Shown piece after piece: positions 33,756 to 43,381 of a stretch of DNA of 64,000 nt (positions within the stretch are counted from its first letter, which is position 1; every line of letters starts with the position of its first letter). The stretch is from Bradyrhizobium sp. CCGUVB1N3 (GTDB lineage Bacteria > Pseudomonadota > Alphaproteobacteria > Rhizobiales > Xanthobacteraceae): positions 5,273,501 through 5,337,500 of the forward strand of contig NZ_JANADR010000001.1 in the NCBI RefSeq assembly GCF_024199925.1, in the 5' to 3' direction. The notes under the pieces were generated by a model that saw only the letters and a program-made list of their open reading frames with translations, was not told where the DNA came from and did not search any database. The position numbers and the translations under genes were made by a program.

Positions 33756-34859
33756 ATGGATAGAGTTGACTGCGTCGTCATCGGAGCGGGCGTGGTCGGG
33801 CTCGCGGTCGCGCGAAAGCTCGCCCAGGCCGGGCGGGAGGTGATCGTGCTGGAGGCGGCGGAGGCCATCGGCACCGTTACCTCTTCGCGCAACAGCGAGG
33901 TGATCCACGCCGGGATCTACTACCGCGCCGGGAGCTGGATGGCGCGGCTGTGCGTCAGCGGCAAGCATGCGCTCTACCGCTACTGCGCCGAGCGCAACAT
34001 CCCGCACAAAAATTGCGGCAAGCTGATCGTTGCGACGAATCCGAATGAGACCGAGAAGCTGCAATCGATCAAGGCGCATGCCGAGGCCAATGGCGTGCTC
34101 GACATGCAGATGCTCGCAGGCGACGCCGCGCGCGCGCTGGAGCCGGCGCTCGCTTGCGATGCCGCGTTGCTCTCGCCCTCGACCGGCATCATCGACAGCC
34201 ACGCCTACATGCTCTCGCTGCGCGGCGAGGCCGAAGCGGCGGGAGCTGCGTTCGCGTTTCACACGCCGCTGATCCGCGCCAAGGCGTCAGGCGGCGTCCT
34301 CGAAATCGATGCCGGCGGCGAAGCGCCGATGACGCTGCAATGCAGCCTGCTGATCAACGCGGCAGGTCTTTCGGCGACGACGGTGGCGCGCAACGTCGAC
34401 GGCATGCCGCTCGACCGGATTCCGCCGGCCTATCTCGCCAAGGGCAACTATTTCAGCTGCAGCGCCAAGGCACCGTTCTCGCGGCTGATCTATCCCGTGC
34501 CCGAGCCCGGCGGGCTCGGCGTGCACCTGACGCTGGACATGGCAGGCCAGGCGCGTTTCGGTCCCGACGTGGAGTGGATCGAAGCGATCGACTATGCGGT
34601 CGATCCCGCACGCGCAGAGCGATTCTATCCGGCAATCCGCAAATACTGGCCGGACCTGCCTGATGGCGCGTTGATGCCGAGCTATTCGGGCATACGCCCG
34701 AAGATCGTCCCGCCGGCGGTCGCCACGCAGGATTTCCTGATGCAGGGCGCGCGCGATCACGGCGTGGACGGCCTGATCAATCTCTTCGGTATCGAGTCCC
34801 CCGGCCTGACGTCATCGCTTGCGATCGCCGACCACGTCGCCGAGCTCGCAAACATCTAG
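33756..34859 (+). CDS. FAD-dependent oxidoreductase, L-2-hydroxyglutarate dehydrogenase (LhgO)-like
   Basis: This encodes 367 aa. It opens with the dinucleotide-binding motif [17 protein letters not shown] and contains [14 protein letters not shown], the LhgO/DAO-type signature, plus the closing [18 protein letters not shown]. Such enzymes oxidise L-2-hydroxyglutarate or related 2-hydroxy acids and pass electrons to quinone. It stands alone between the EAL protein and a small DUF465 gene on the other strand. Substrate specificity is inferred from the family only. Confidence 0.85.
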   Translation: MDRVDCVVIGAGVVGLAVARKLAQAGREVIVLEAAEAIGTVTSSRNSEVIHAGIYYRAGSWMARLCVSGKHALYRYCAERNIPHKNCGKLIVATNPNETEKLQSIKAHAEANGVLDMQMLAGDAARALEPALACDAALLSPSTGIIDSHAYMLSLRGEAEAAGAAFAFHTPLIRAKASGGVLEIDAGGEAPMTLQCSLLINAAGLSATTVARNVDGMPLDRIPPAYLAKGNYFSCSAKAPFSRLIYPVPEPGGLGVHLTLDMAGQARFGPDVEWIEAIDYAVDPARAERFYPAIRKYWPDLPDGALMPSYSGIRPKIVPPAVATQDFLMQGARDHGVDGLINLFGIESPGLTSSLAIADHVAELANI

Positions 34860-34901
34860 ACGTCGCGCGAAAGTAATCGCACGACGCTTCGCACCTCGAC
34901 A

Positions 34902-34931
34902 CAGGGATGAGCGCAGCAGCTCTCATCCCTG
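34902..34931 (+). terminator. Hairpin after the FAD oxidoreductase gene
   Basis: CAGGGATGAG (34902-34911) pairs with CTCATCCCTG (34922-34931), 43 bp after the stop at 34859. It lacks a T-run, so termination efficiency is uncertain. Confidence 0.5.
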
Positions 34932-34973
34932 CGTGAAGGGTGCGATGTCAGACCTACGCTTGTACGGGGGTTA

Positions 34974-35154
34974 CTAGTGGAGCGTGCCGTCGTGCTTCAA
35001 TCGCTCGATCTGGTCCTTGACCATCAACTTCCGGCGCTTCAACTCAACAATTTGCAGGTCGTCTGTTGAAAGGTGCACAAGAGCTTCGTGCAATTCGTTT
35101 TCGAGAAGTTTGTGTTTCCGCTCCAATTCAACAAGATGTGCCTGAATTGTCATT
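34974..35154 (-). pseudogene. DUF465 (YdcH-like) gene with a one-base frameshift
   Basis: A good SD (GGAGG) and ATG at 35154 begin a DUF465 protein (MTIQAHLVELERKHKLLE). At the A5 run (35098-35102, TTTTT on the plus strand) the frame breaks: dropping one A restores the rest of a 59-aa protein with the family-typical DDLQIVELKRRKLMVKDQIERLK and TAG at 34974. As read, translation would stop after about 36 codons. The close fit after one base argues for a recent frameshift or a sequencing error in a homopolymer. DUF465 proteins are small coiled-coil proteins of unknown role. A second DUF465 gene follows at 35483 on the other strand. Confidence 0.8.
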
Positions 35155-35482
35155 CGAAACCTCCTCGATAGGGTTGAACCTCAGGATTCGATCCGGACGA
35201 ACAAGTCTACATCACCGATTCGTTCTGTCGATGGGTATCCGTGGTCGTACTGTCATTTTTGAAAATTCATATGTAATGAACCGTGAGTACGGAACTGCGA
35301 CTAGAATTGTCCATGATTTCAATGCGCTTCCGCGGCGACGCCGCGATCCACTTAAATATCTTGCGAGAGAGCGTTGATAGAGGACCCAGATCGCTTGCGA
35401 TCACGTCGCGCAAGGACGATACTTTCCACAGGCCTTCCACAGCCTTTCGCAACCTCATCGGGTTTTCCGGCTACCGCACATC
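35155..35482. other. Intergenic stretch between the two DUF465 genes
   Basis: This 328-bp stretch is less GC-rich than its surroundings and holds divergent upstream regions. I see no gene or RNA structure I can defend. Short open frames in it have no SD and no recognisable product. Confidence 0.5.
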
Positions 35483-35689
35483 ATGACCAATGAAGACGAG
35501 CGCGAACTCGAATCCGAGCTCGCGCGGTTGCAGCAGGAACACCGAGATCTCGATGCGGCGATCGATGCATTGCATCAATCGCCCGCCCCCGACCTGTTGC
35601 GGTTGCAGCGCCTGAAGAAACGCAAGCTGTTGTTGCGCGACCGTATCGCCTTCATCGAAGACCAGATCACGCCCGACATCATCGCCTGA
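35483..35689 (+). CDS. DUF465 (YdcH-like) family protein
   Basis: This encodes 68 aa. It shows the DUF465 layout: an acidic helical start (DERELESELARLQQEHRDLDAAI), then a basic segment LLRLQRLKKRKLLLRDRIAFIEDQI. These small helical coiled-coil proteins are widespread in alphaproteobacteria; function is not established. It may compensate for the frameshifted DUF465 gene at 34974-35154. It lies upstream of two other small genes on the same strand. Confidence 0.85.
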   Translation: MTNEDERELESELARLQQEHRDLDAAIDALHQSPAPDLLRLQRLKKRKLLLRDRIAFIEDQITPDIIA

Positions 35690-35794
35690 TCGCCGCCGCT
35701 ATACCCAATGCATTTCGCGGGGCATCGAATTCCGCTTGACTCAAAAAGAACAAAAGAAGAACATTTGGGCTTCAACCGCTTCCGGGGAAACGCC

Positions 35795-36010
35795 ATGTCC
35801 GCAGCCGCCTTCGACAACAGCCACTATGAACAAGCCTGCGATCAGGCGATCGCGATGTGCGACGGCAATCTGCGCAGCACCATCAAGGCGCTGATCATGG
35901 CCAACGAATATCTGGAAGCGGAGCTCGAGGAATTGCAGGCGGCAATTTCGGCCGGCTGCATTCCCGAGACGTCGCGCAACAAGATGCGGAGCACCTCCAG
36001 CGCCGCGTGA
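35795..36010 (+). CDS. Small conserved helical protein, unknown function
   Basis: This encodes 71 aa. ATG 35795 is preferred because GGGGAAA lies upstream and it begins MSAAAFDNSHYEQACDQAIA. The core (CDGNLRSTIKALIMANEYLEAELEELQAA) is a predicted helix pair; one Cys lies at CDG and another at AGCIPE. It resembles small proteins found next to DUF465 genes in Bradyrhizobium-like genomes, but I cannot name a family with confidence. It sits 24 bp upstream of another small gene. Confidence 0.7.
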   Translation: MSAAAFDNSHYEQACDQAIAMCDGNLRSTIKALIMANEYLEAELEELQAAISAGCIPETSRNKMRSTSSAA

Positions 36011-36034
36011 GCCAACGAGCACTCGGAGCCGACC

Positions 36035-36286
36035 ATGTCCGATGTCACCTACTATGTCGCACTGCCTTTCCTCACCGATGAAGATGGATCGCCTGTCGCG
36101 GGCGCCGCGGAGGAATGTCAGACCTCGGCCGCCGCGCTGCGGCGCGCCGAGATCCTGGCGCACGGCGCCGGCCATATCGGCGCAATCGCGTTCAGCCGCA
36201 GCGGCGATCCCATGACCGGCGAGTTCGGCGACGCCAAGCTGCTGCGCAAGTTCGGCAACGTGCCGGAAGACCTCAGCGCGCTCTAG
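36035..36286 (+). CDS. Small conserved protein, unknown function
   Basis: This encodes 83 aa. It starts MSDVTYYVALPFLTDEDG, contains one Cys in EECQTSAAALRRAEILA, and ends RKFGNVPEDLSAL. No signal peptide or membrane segment is visible. The mixed alpha/beta pattern suggests a compact soluble domain. It follows the 71-aa gene by 24 bp and is probably cotranscribed with it. It ends 1 bp before the stop of the convergent GGDEF gene. Confidence 0.7.
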   Translation: MSDVTYYVALPFLTDEDGSPVAGAAEECQTSAAALRRAEILAHGAGHIGAIAFSRSGDPMTGEFGDAKLLRKFGNVPEDLSAL

Positions 36287-36287
36287 T

Positions 36288-37037
36288 TTAGCTGCTGATC
36301 AGCCTGATCCGCGGCTCGTGCCGCCGCTGGGCCTTGCGCACGTACATGGCCGCGTCGGCTTCCTCCAGCGCGCGGCCTGCCTCGGCGTGAGATCCGAGCA
36401 GCGCGACGCCGGCGGAGGCGCCCGCATTCACGCGCTGGCCGCGAAAGACAAAGGACAGATCGTCGATCGCCTGCTCGAAGCCTGCGGCCTTCGCCTTGGC
36501 GTCGGTCTCGCTGAGATTCCACAACAAGAGCGCAAACTCGTCGCCGCCAAGGCGGCCGACCACGTCGGAGGCTCGCACCTGCCGCGTCAGCGCGGCGGCG
36601 ATCGCCTTGAGAACCTCATCACCGGCGGCGTGACCGAAGGAGTCGTTGATGGGCTTCAGGCGGTCGACATCGAGCACGATCAGCGCGCCGCGGGCGGCAT
36701 AGCGCGTCATGTAGGCGATCGCACGATGCAGCTCGCGCTCGAAGCCGCGCCGGTTCGGGATACCGAGCAGGAAGTCGGTGTCGGCGGCAGCCTCGAGCTC
36801 GTCGATGCGCCGCTGGGCCTGGGCGAGCCTGGTGCGTAGGCTGCGGATGGTCGCCTTGGCGTCGTGCTTGCGGTCGTTCTTGGCGTCGTTCTTGGCCGCG
36901 TCGGCGGTCGCAGCGGGCGGCCTGCCCGGCCGCCTCGCGCGCTTGGCTACGGGTTTGGCCGCGGGTTTGGATCGGCTCCCGCTGCTTTTCCGGCCCTTTT
37001 TTGCCTTCGCAGCGATCGCCCTTTTTGGTTTCTTCAT
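36288..37037 (-). CDS. GGDEF-domain diguanylate cyclase
   Basis: This encodes 249 aa. The N-terminal third is a Lys/Ala-rich, probably disordered or nucleic-acid-like basic tail (AIAAKAKKGRKSSGSRSK). The GGDEF domain follows with the intact active-site motif RLGGDEFALLL, preceded by DFLLGIPNRRGFE. No PAS or receiver domain is seen. It likely makes cyclic-di-GMP and would oppose the EAL protein at 30872. The frame opens to 37091, but ATG 37037 has AGGACG upstream and begins directly with the basic tail. It diverges from purE. Confidence 0.9.
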   Translation of the reverse strand: MKKPKRAIAAKAKKGRKSSGSRSKPAAKPVAKRARRPGRPPAATADAAKNDAKNDRKHDAKATIRSLRTRLAQAQRRIDELEAAADTDFLLGIPNRRGFERELHRAIAYMTRYAARGALIVLDVDRLKPINDSFGHAAGDEVLKAIAAALTRQVRASDVVGRLGGDEFALLLWNLSETDAKAKAAGFEQAIDDLSFVFRGQRVNAGASAGVALLGSHAEAGRALEEADAAMYVRKAQRRHEPRIRLISS

Positions 37038-37179
37038 GGGCGTCCTGCTCAATGAAGGCTTGCGGGGATTCACCAAGACAGGATAGTGCATTCCCTTCTC
37101 CTTGCCACCGCCTTGCGAGCCGCCGGCCGGAACCGTTAATCTGGCCTATGTTTCTGTATTCCCGAGCACAATTAACGTC

Positions 37180-37668
37180 ATGACCGCGCCGATCGCCATC
37201 ATCATGGGAAGCCAGTCGGATTGGGACACCATGCGGCATGCCGCCGATACGCTCACAGCGCTCGGTGTCGCCTGCGAAAGCCGCATCGTCTCGGCCCACC
37301 GTACGCCGGAACGGCTGTTTAACTTTGCCAAGGGCGCCAAGGCCGAAGGCTTCAAGGTCATCATTGCCGGCGCCGGCGGTGCCGCGCATCTGCCCGGCAT
37401 GACGGCGGCGCTGACGGAACTGCCGGTGTTCGGCGTCCCCGTCGAATCCAAGGCGCTGAGGGGCGTCGATTCGCTCCACTCGATCGTCCAGATGCCCGCC
37501 GGCATCCCGGTCGGGACGCTCGCCATCGGCAAGGCGGGCGCGATCAACGCGGCGCTCCTGGCCGCAGCCGTGCTGGCCCTGTCCGATCCGGCGCTGTCGA
37601 AGCGTCTCGTGGCCTGGCGCAAGGCGCAGACCGACGCCGTGGCCGAGCGCCCGGAGGACAAGGCGTGA
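37180..37668 (+). CDS. purE: N5-carboxyaminoimidazole ribonucleotide mutase
   Basis: This encodes 162 aa. PurE converts N5-CAIR to CAIR in purine synthesis. Conserved motifs are GSQSDWDTM at the start, SAHRTPERL near residue 43 and [12 protein letters not shown]. The ATG at 37180 gives the normal N-terminus [12 protein letters not shown]. It overlaps purK by 4 bp (GTGA), so the two are translated together. Confidence 0.97.
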   Translation: MTAPIAIIMGSQSDWDTMRHAADTLTALGVACESRIVSAHRTPERLFNFAKGAKAEGFKVIIAGAGGAAHLPGMTAALTELPVFGVPVESKALRGVDSLHSIVQMPAGIPVGTLAIGKAGAINAALLAAAVLALSDPALSKRLVAWRKAQTDAVAERPEDKA

Positions 37669-38771
37669 CTGGCACCAAACGGGTGAAGCTGAAGCCCGGC
37701 GACACCATCGGAATCCTCGGCGGCGGACAATTGGGACGGATGCTCGCGATGGCCGCGGCGCGGCTCGGCCTGCGCTCTCAGGTTTTCTCGCCCGATCCGG
37801 ACTCACCGGCCTTCGACGTCGTGCTCAACGCGACCTGCGCGGAATATGCCGACGTCGAGGCGCTCGAACTGTTCGCGAACGACGTCGACGTCATCACCTA
37901 CGAGTTCGAGAACGTGCCGGCCGCGGCCGCGCTGGTGCTGGACGCGCGACGCCCCGTGCTGCCCAACCGCAAGATCCTCGAGACCACCCAGGACCGGCTC
38001 GCCGAGAAGGATTTCGTCACTCGGCTCGGGATCGGCACCGCCGCTTATGCCGATGTCACCTCGGTCGCATCGTTGCGCGAGGCAATCGTCAGGATCGGGC
38101 TTCCGGCCGTGCTGAAGACGCGCCGCTTCGGCTATGACGGCAAGGGCCAGGCGATCATCCGCGAGGGCGACGACATCGCGAAAGCGTGGACCAGCCTCGG
38201 CACCAAATCGGCGATCCTCGAAGCCTTCGTGCCGTTCGAGCGCGAGATTTCCGTGATCGCCGCGCGCTCGGCCGAAGGCCAGGTCGAATGTTTCGACGTC
38301 ACCGAGAACGAGCACCGCGATCACATCCTCAAGATCTCGCGTGCGCCGGCCGCGATTCCGGACGCGCTTGCCGAAGAGGCGCGCAACGTCGCCGGCAAGA
38401 TCGCCGACGCGCTCGATTATGTCGGCGTACTGGCGGTCGAGATGTTCGTGCTCGCCAACGGCACAGGACCGAAGGTGCTGGTGAACGAGATTGCGCCGCG
38501 CGTGCATAATTCCGGGCACTGGACGCTCGACGGCGCGTCCGTCTCGCAGTTCGAGCAGCATATCCGCGCCATCGCCGGCTGGCCGCTCGGCAAGCCCGTG
38601 CGGCACGGCGAAGTCGTCACCATGACCAACCTGATCGGCGATGAGATCAACCGCTACCAGGAATGGCTGACCGTGCCGGGCGCGACCGTCCACATCTACG
38701 GCAAGGGCACGCCGCGGCCGGGCCGCAAGATGGGCCACATCACCGAAGTGCTCCCGGCCCGCGACAAGTGA
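37665..38771 (+). CDS. purK: N5-carboxyaminoimidazole ribonucleotide synthase
   Basis: This encodes 368 aa from a GTG start that overlaps the purE stop. PurK uses ATP and bicarbonate to make N5-CAIR from AIR. The N-terminal motif [17 protein letters not shown], the ATP-grasp region ([14 protein letters not shown]), and [14 protein letters not shown] are all present. It forms the purEK pair. It faces the aqpZ gene, 37 bp away. Confidence 0.97.
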   Translation: MTGTKRVKLKPGDTIGILGGGQLGRMLAMAAARLGLRSQVFSPDPDSPAFDVVLNATCAEYADVEALELFANDVDVITYEFENVPAAAALVLDARRPVLPNRKILETTQDRLAEKDFVTRLGIGTAAYADVTSVASLREAIVRIGLPAVLKTRRFGYDGKGQAIIREGDDIAKAWTSLGTKSAILEAFVPFEREISVIAARSAEGQVECFDVTENEHRDHILKISRAPAAIPDALAEEARNVAGKIADALDYVGVLAVEMFVLANGTGPKVLVNEIAPRVHNSGHWTLDGASVSQFEQHIRAIAGWPLGKPVRHGEVVTMTNLIGDEINRYQEWLTVPGATVHIYGKGTPRPGRKMGHITEVLPARDK

Positions 38772-38808
38772 GGGGACCGCGGCGCTTCGCGACCCCGCGC
38801 ACCGATGA

Positions 38809-39531
38809 TCATGCGGTTTTCACACCCGCGACGACGCCGGCCGGCTCTTCGCTGAGCCAGCGATAGACCACGCCGCCGAGCGCGCCGCCGATCAGCGGTG
38901 CGACCCAGAACAGCCAGAGTTGCGCCAGCGCCCAGCCGCCGACGAACAAGGCCGGCCCGGTGCTGCGCGCCGGGTTCACCGACGTGTTGGTGACGGGGAT
39001 GCTGACGAGATGGATCATCACCAGCGCAAGCCCGATCGCGAGCGGCGCGAAGCCCGCAGGCGCCCTTCCGTGCGTGGCGCCCATGATGATGAACAGGAAC
39101 ATCATGGTCATCACCACCTCGGTGATGAAGCACACCACCATGCCGTACTGGCCGGGCGAATGCGCACCATAGCCATTCGACGCAAAGCCCTTGGTGACGT
39201 CGAAGCCCGGGGCGCCGCTGGCGATCACATACAGCAGCAACGCCGCGACGATCGCGCCGACGACCTGCGCGACGATATAGGGCAGGATCTGTCCGGTCGG
39301 GAACCGGCCGCCCGCGGCAAGACCGACCGTGACGGCCGGATTGAGGTGGCAACCCGAAATATGGCCGATCGCATAGGCCATCGTGACCACGCTCAGTCCA
39401 AAGGCCAGGGACACGCCCACCAGGCCGATCCCGACCTGGGGAAAGCCGGCAGCGATCACCGCGCTACCGCAGCCTGCGAATGTGAGCCAGAAGGTGCCGA
39501 TTGCCTCGGCGGCGTATTTTTTCATGTCCAT
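38809..39531 (-). CDS. aqpZ: Aquaporin Z
   Basis: This encodes 240 aa with six transmembrane segments and the two NPA loops, HLNPAVT and SVNPARS. The selectivity-filter His and Arg ([20 protein letters not shown]) match water-specific AqpZ rather than GlpF. It lets water cross the inner membrane. The frame opens to 39642, but the ATG at 39531 has GGAGA upstream and starts [14 protein letters not shown], the usual family N-terminus. Confidence 0.95.
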   Translation of the reverse strand: MDMKKYAAEAIGTFWLTFAGCGSAVIAAGFPQVGIGLVGVSLAFGLSVVTMAYAIGHISGCHLNPAVTVGLAAGGRFPTGQILPYIVAQVVGAIVAALLLYVIASGAPGFDVTKGFASNGYGAHSPGQYGMVVCFITEVVMTMMFLFIIMGATHGRAPAGFAPLAIGLALVMIHLVSIPVTNTSVNPARSTGPALFVGGWALAQLWLFWVAPLIGGALGGVVYRWLSEEPAGVVAGVKTA

Positions 39532-39797
39532 TTGGGCGTCTCCCCTGATTTCCAAGACTTCCGGATCAAAGCTCCGGGAACGGCCCCGCGATTGGCACCA
39601 AACCACCCAAATCGCGGCCGCACGGGGGCATTTTTGCCCCATTTAATGGCTTAACTTGGCCCGAAATGCCCTCTTGGACGATAGACATCTCAGGTTTTGT
39701 CTGATACATCCGCGCGCTCAAGGTTAAGGGCTTGCGCTTTCTGCCATCCCCTTTGACTTACCAGAATTCAAATCCGATCCACTGAAGAGGATGCCGC

Positions 39798-40100
39798 GTG
39801 CAGGTTCTCGTTCGCGATAACAATGTCGATCAAGCCCTCAAGGCGCTGAAGAAGAAGATGCAGCGCGAGGGAATTTTCCGCGAGATGAAGCTCCGCGGTC
39901 ACTACGAAAAGCCCTCCGAAAAGAAGGCCCGCGAAAAGGCCGAAGCCGTGCGCCGCGCGCGCAAGCTGGCCCGCAAGAAGCTGCAGCGTGAAGGCCTGCT
40001 GCCGATGAAGCCGAAGCCGGTGTTCGGCGCTGGCCCCGGTGGCGAGCGTGGCGCTGGCGGCCGTGGCGGCCCGGGCGCAGGTCCGCGCGGACCGCGCTGA
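39798..40100 (+). CDS. rpsU: Ribosomal protein S21 with Gly/Arg-rich tail
   Basis: This encodes 100 aa from a GTG start with GAAGAGG 7 bp upstream. The first 65 residues are S21 ([19 protein letters not shown], then [16 protein letters not shown]). The tail adds a Gly/Arg-rich region ending [10 protein letters not shown], as seen in alphaproteobacterial S21. It binds near the anti-SD region of the small subunit. It has its own strong terminator downstream. Confidence 0.95.
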   Translation: MQVLVRDNNVDQALKALKKKMQREGIFREMKLRGHYEKPSEKKAREKAEAVRRARKLARKKLQREGLLPMKPKPVFGAGPGGERGAGGRGGPGAGPRGPR

Positions 40101-40133
40101 TTTTGCCGCTTCTGCAAGACTGAGTTTTCGATG

Positions 40134-40163
40134 ACGCGGGCCCTTGGCCCGCGTTATTGTTTT
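40134..40163 (+). terminator. Rho-independent terminator of rpsU
   Basis: ACGCGGGCC (40134-40142) pairs with GGCCCGCGT (40146-40154) around a CTT loop, followed by TATTGTTTT. It lies 34 bp after the rpsU stop. Confidence 0.9.
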
Positions 40164-40227
40164 GTGAGCGGTGCCTTTTCTGGGACGGGGCACTACCGAT
40201 GCGGCACCAGCGCGAGCGAACCCGTAG

Positions 40228-40881
40228 ATGGCCTCCCCTTTCCCCGCGCGCAGCCCGGCACGGTCGTGCCGACTTTGGCGTCGCTCTGTCACACTCACAC
40301 TGATCGCGATCGCACTGTCCGGCTGCTCGTTCGACCTGGGATCGCTGATGCCGGAGAAGGAGAAGCCGCAGGACGCGCCCAAGGCCGCTGCCGCGCCCGC
40401 CGAGAGCGCGGTCAGCGCCGGCAATGTCACTGAGGCCCAGAACCACACGGCAAAGGGCCAGGCGCTTGCGAAATCGGGAGAGACGGCGGCGGCGCTCGAG
40501 GAGTTCAACCGCGCGGTCGCACTCGATCCCTACAATGCGCAGGCGCTCTATGGCCGCGCCCTGATCTATCAGGCGAGCAACGAGCATGAGTTCGCGATCG
40601 CGGATTTCAGCGCGGCAAGCGGGCTCAATCCGCAGAAGCCGGAGCCGCTGCTCGGCCGCGCCATCAGCTATCTCGCGGTCGGCAAGGTCAAGGAAGCCGC
40701 GGCCGACCTCGACGAGGCCTCCGAGGCCGATCCGCACAATGCGCAAGTCTGGAGCACGCGGGGGCTCGCCTATGAGCGCCTCGGCGACAAGGCCAAGGCG
40801 GCGGCGTCCTACACCAAGGCGGTCGCACTACGTCCTCGCGACGATGCCGCCCGCAGCGGTCTGGCCCGTGTCGGCGGCTGA
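40228..40881 (+). CDS. TPR-repeat lipoprotein
   Basis: This encodes 217 aa. The N-terminus ends in a lipobox LSGC at about residues 30-33, so the mature protein is lipid-anchored, probably in the outer membrane. From residue about 70 to the end there are four tetratricopeptide repeats (AALEEFNRAVALDPYN, EFAIADFSAASGLNPQ, KEAAADLDEASEADPH, AAASYTKAVALRPRD). TPR lipoproteins of this form act in assembly of envelope complexes or pili, but no partner can be named here. It stands alone. Confidence 0.87.
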   Translation: MASPFPARSPARSCRLWRRSVTLTLIAIALSGCSFDLGSLMPEKEKPQDAPKAAAAPAESAVSAGNVTEAQNHTAKGQALAKSGETAAALEEFNRAVALDPYNAQALYGRALIYQASNEHEFAIADFSAASGLNPQKPEPLLGRAISYLAVGKVKEAAADLDEASEADPHNAQVWSTRGLAYERLGDKAKAAASYTKAVALRPRDDAARSGLARVGG

Positions 40882-40910
40882 GAACAGGATCGAAGGCGCA
40901 ACGCGCCAGA

Positions 40911-41831
40911 TCAGTCCGGGGTGACGCTCTTCGGCAGGACCGCGTGGAACATCGACTTGACGCCCGACAGCATCTCGTCGGCGACGTTGGTCTTTGCCTT
41001 CGGCGTGGGACCGGCAGCATCGGCCCGCAGATCCAGCGGCGGCGCGATCACCACCGGGACCGGGATATCGGCCGGCGGCGTCAGCCGGTTCGCATCATCC
41101 GAGCCGACGGATGCGGTGTAAGGCGGATTCGCCGTCGTCGGGGAGCCATAGGCCTCCGGGCCCGGCGTCGACACCGTGATCGGCGGCGGCAGCGGCCGCA
41201 CGGAAGGCGGAGCCGCCGTCACAAGCCGTGGAGCCTCCTGAACGCGCGGCGCTTCGCCCGCATGCGCCGTTTCCTGCGGGGCAGAATCGGGCGACTTGCG
41301 CAGCCGCTCGATCGCCGCGCGGGCGAGATCGTTGGCGTCAGGGGTGGCGGAATTCGATGCCGGAGCCGCAGAGGTCTCGGCGGCCGGCGCAGTGACGACC
41401 GGGGCGCTGATGGTCGGGGCAGGCGTGGCCTTGGCCATGGTCTTGCTGTCGCGGGACGCCGTCGGCCGGCCGCGCGGCGTGGCGGGCGCGGCGGCGGTCT
41501 CGTTCTCGGCGGGTTTATTCTCGGCCGGCTGGTCAGCAGCCTTGTCCGCCGGCTTCTCGGCCGTCGGCTTATCAGTCACGGACTTCTCGGAGATGCCCTT
41601 CTCGGAAACGCCCTTCTCGGAAACGCCCTTGGCCTTCACTCCGGGCGCGGGGAGATTCGCGACCTCGGCCGGCTTGGCTTCCTTCTTGGTCTGGGCAGGA
41701 GCGACCGCGGCAGCGGGGGTGTCGGGGGCCGGCCGGGCGTTGATGTAGTGATTAACGATGTACGCCCCGATGATCGTCGCGAGCACCGAGGGGAAGATAT
41801 CCATGGAGATTTTAGTCAGGTATTTCAGCAT
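40911..41831 (-). CDS. Membrane-anchored Pro/Ala/Lys-rich protein, unknown function
   Basis: This encodes 306 aa. One membrane segment near the N-terminus (FPSVLATIIGAYIVNHYI) is followed by a long low-complexity region. This includes KGVSEKGVSEKGISEK, encoded by 15-bp tandem repeats at about 41580-41635. ATG 41831 is used; a GTG is 18 bp upstream. The C-terminal 30 residues (VADEMLSGVKSMFHAVLPKSVTPD) may form a short conserved helix. It resembles rhizobial hypothetical proteins. No function is recognised. Confidence 0.7.
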   Translation of the reverse strand: MLKYLTKISMDIFPSVLATIIGAYIVNHYINARPAPDTPAAAVAPAQTKKEAKPAEVANLPAPGVKAKGVSEKGVSEKGISEKSVTDKPTAEKPADKAADQPAENKPAENETAAAPATPRGRPTASRDSKTMAKATPAPTISAPVVTAPAAETSAAPASNSATPDANDLARAAIERLRKSPDSAPQETAHAGEAPRVQEAPRLVTAAPPSVRPLPPPITVSTPGPEAYGSPTTANPPYTASVGSDDANRLTPPADIPVPVVIAPPLDLRADAAGPTPKAKTNVADEMLSGVKSMFHAVLPKSVTPD

Positions 41832-41924
41832 TCCGGCCACTCCCCACACGATCTGATGCGGGAACTTTGAGGCAATAGTAAGGGGTCAACAGCGACGGAT
41901 AGGTGGCAATTGGCACAGCCGCCT

Positions 41925-42209
41925 TTACGGTTTCAGCTCGATCTCAAGGAACACGATCTCCGTTGCGGTTTCGTTAAGCACGTCGTGTGCGACACCGGCC
42001 TTGCGGAAGTAGGACTTGCCCGCCGCAAGCTGCGCCTTGGAGCGCTCGCCATTGGGCCCCACGATCGTCATCTCGCCGGCCGTGACGGGAACAATCACAT
42101 AGTCCATCCCGTGAATGTGATGGCCGGTGGCGCCGCCGGGCGGCAACCGCCACTCGGTGACCCGGACCTCGTCGTTGTCGACCTGAACCTCGGATTTGGC
42201 GGCCAGCAT
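41925..42209 (-). CDS. Small cupin-domain protein
   Basis: This encodes 94 aa. It is a single cupin barrel with the metal-type motif GHHIHGMDYVIVPV and the second motif AGVAHDVLNETATEIVFLE. ATG 42209 is preferred because AGGAG sits 7 bp upstream. It lies 14 bp downstream of the ChaA-type antiporter gene and is probably cotranscribed. Substrate is unknown. Confidence 0.85.
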   Translation of the reverse strand: MLAAKSEVQVDNDEVRVTEWRLPPGGATGHHIHGMDYVIVPVTAGEMTIVGPNGERSKAQLAAGKSYFRKAGVAHDVLNETATEIVFLEIELKP

Positions 42210-42223
42210 TCCCATTCTCCTGA

Positions 42224-43321
42224 TTACGGCACGAACAGAATGAATACGTAGACGGCAAATACCACCATATGGACCAGTCCGAACAGGACGTTGGTCCTGC
42301 CGGTGCCGAAGGTCAGCATGCTCAGCAGAAATGTCAGGAACATCAGCGCCGTGTTCTGGGGGTTCAGGCCGAGAACGAGCGGCTGATCGAGCGCATAGGT
42401 GGCAAGTCCGACGGCTGGAATCGTCAGCCCGATGGTGGCCAGCGAGGAGCCGAGGGCCAGGTTGATGCTTTTCTGGAGGTCATTCTTGCGCGCGGCGGCA
42501 ATCGCCGAGACCCCCTCCGGCATCAGGATCAGCAGCGCAACCAGGAGGCCGGCAAAGGCCGGTGGGGCACCAATCATGGCGGCAACGGCGTCGACCACCA
42601 GTGAGAACTTCTTGGCGAGCAGAACGACGGCAAGGAGCGAGACCAGGAGCAGGACCATGCTGAGAACCAGCATTGTGCCTGGCAGATGGCTTTCGCCGCC
42701 CTTCCCGTCATCGGCCTGATTGATGAAATAATCCCGGTGCAGCACGGTCTGCGTGTAGAGAAACACGCCATAGAGCACGATCGTCACGAGATCGACGAAG
42801 CCGAGCTGGAGCGTCGAATAGATCGGGCCCGGCGTCGTCAGCGTATAGTTGGGCATGATCAGCGTGATGGTCGCCAGCGCGATCAGCGTGCTGAGATAGA
42901 CGTTGGAGCCTGAGACCTGGAAACCCTGCTCGCGGTAGCGCAGGCCGCCGATGAAGACGCAGAGGCCGACGAGCCCGTTGCAGACGATCATCACCACGGC
43001 AAACACGGTATCCCGCGCGAGCTCCGGCGCCGGCTTGTCGCCGAGCATGATGGTGGTGATCAGCGCGACCTCGATGATGGTCACCGCGAGCGTGAGCAGC
43101 AACGTGCCGAACGGTTCGCCGATCCGCTCCGCAATCACCTCGGAGTGATGAACGGCAGCGAACACCGTTCCGAACAGGATCACCAGCAGGACGATCGCAA
43201 ACACGAAGCCGCCGACCGAAAGGGTGAAGCCGTATCCCGTCGCGGTGACGATCAGGAACAGCAGCACCGCCAGGGCGGGAAATAGCCATGACGACCGCGG
43301 CATCGGTCCGTGTGCGCTCAT
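42224..43321 (-). CDS. chaA: Calcium/proton antiporter, ChaA type
   Basis: This encodes 365 aa with about eleven membrane segments. The two conserved antiporter repeats appear as GEPFGTLLLTLAVTIIEVAL and LILMPEGVSAIAAARKNDLQ; the acidic residues in them are essential in the CaCA family. It probably exports Ca2+ (or Na+/K+) in exchange for H+. The cupin gene follows on the same strand. Divergence from ChaA of E. coli leaves the cation preference open. Confidence 0.88.
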   Translation of the reverse strand: MSAHGPMPRSSWLFPALAVLLFLIVTATGYGFTLSVGGFVFAIVLLVILFGTVFAAVHHSEVIAERIGEPFGTLLLTLAVTIIEVALITTIMLGDKPAPELARDTVFAVVMIVCNGLVGLCVFIGGLRYREQGFQVSGSNVYLSTLIALATITLIMPNYTLTTPGPIYSTLQLGFVDLVTIVLYGVFLYTQTVLHRDYFINQADDGKGGESHLPGTMLVLSMVLLLVSLLAVVLLAKKFSLVVDAVAAMIGAPPAFAGLLVALLILMPEGVSAIAAARKNDLQKSINLALGSSLATIGLTIPAVGLATYALDQPLVLGLNPQNTALMFLTFLLSMLTFGTGRTNVLFGLVHMVVFAVYVFILFVP

Positions 43322-43381
43322 GCAGGCGATTCCTTCAAATGGGAGACCGATTATGCGCGAGAAGATCGCGCCCGTCAGCCC

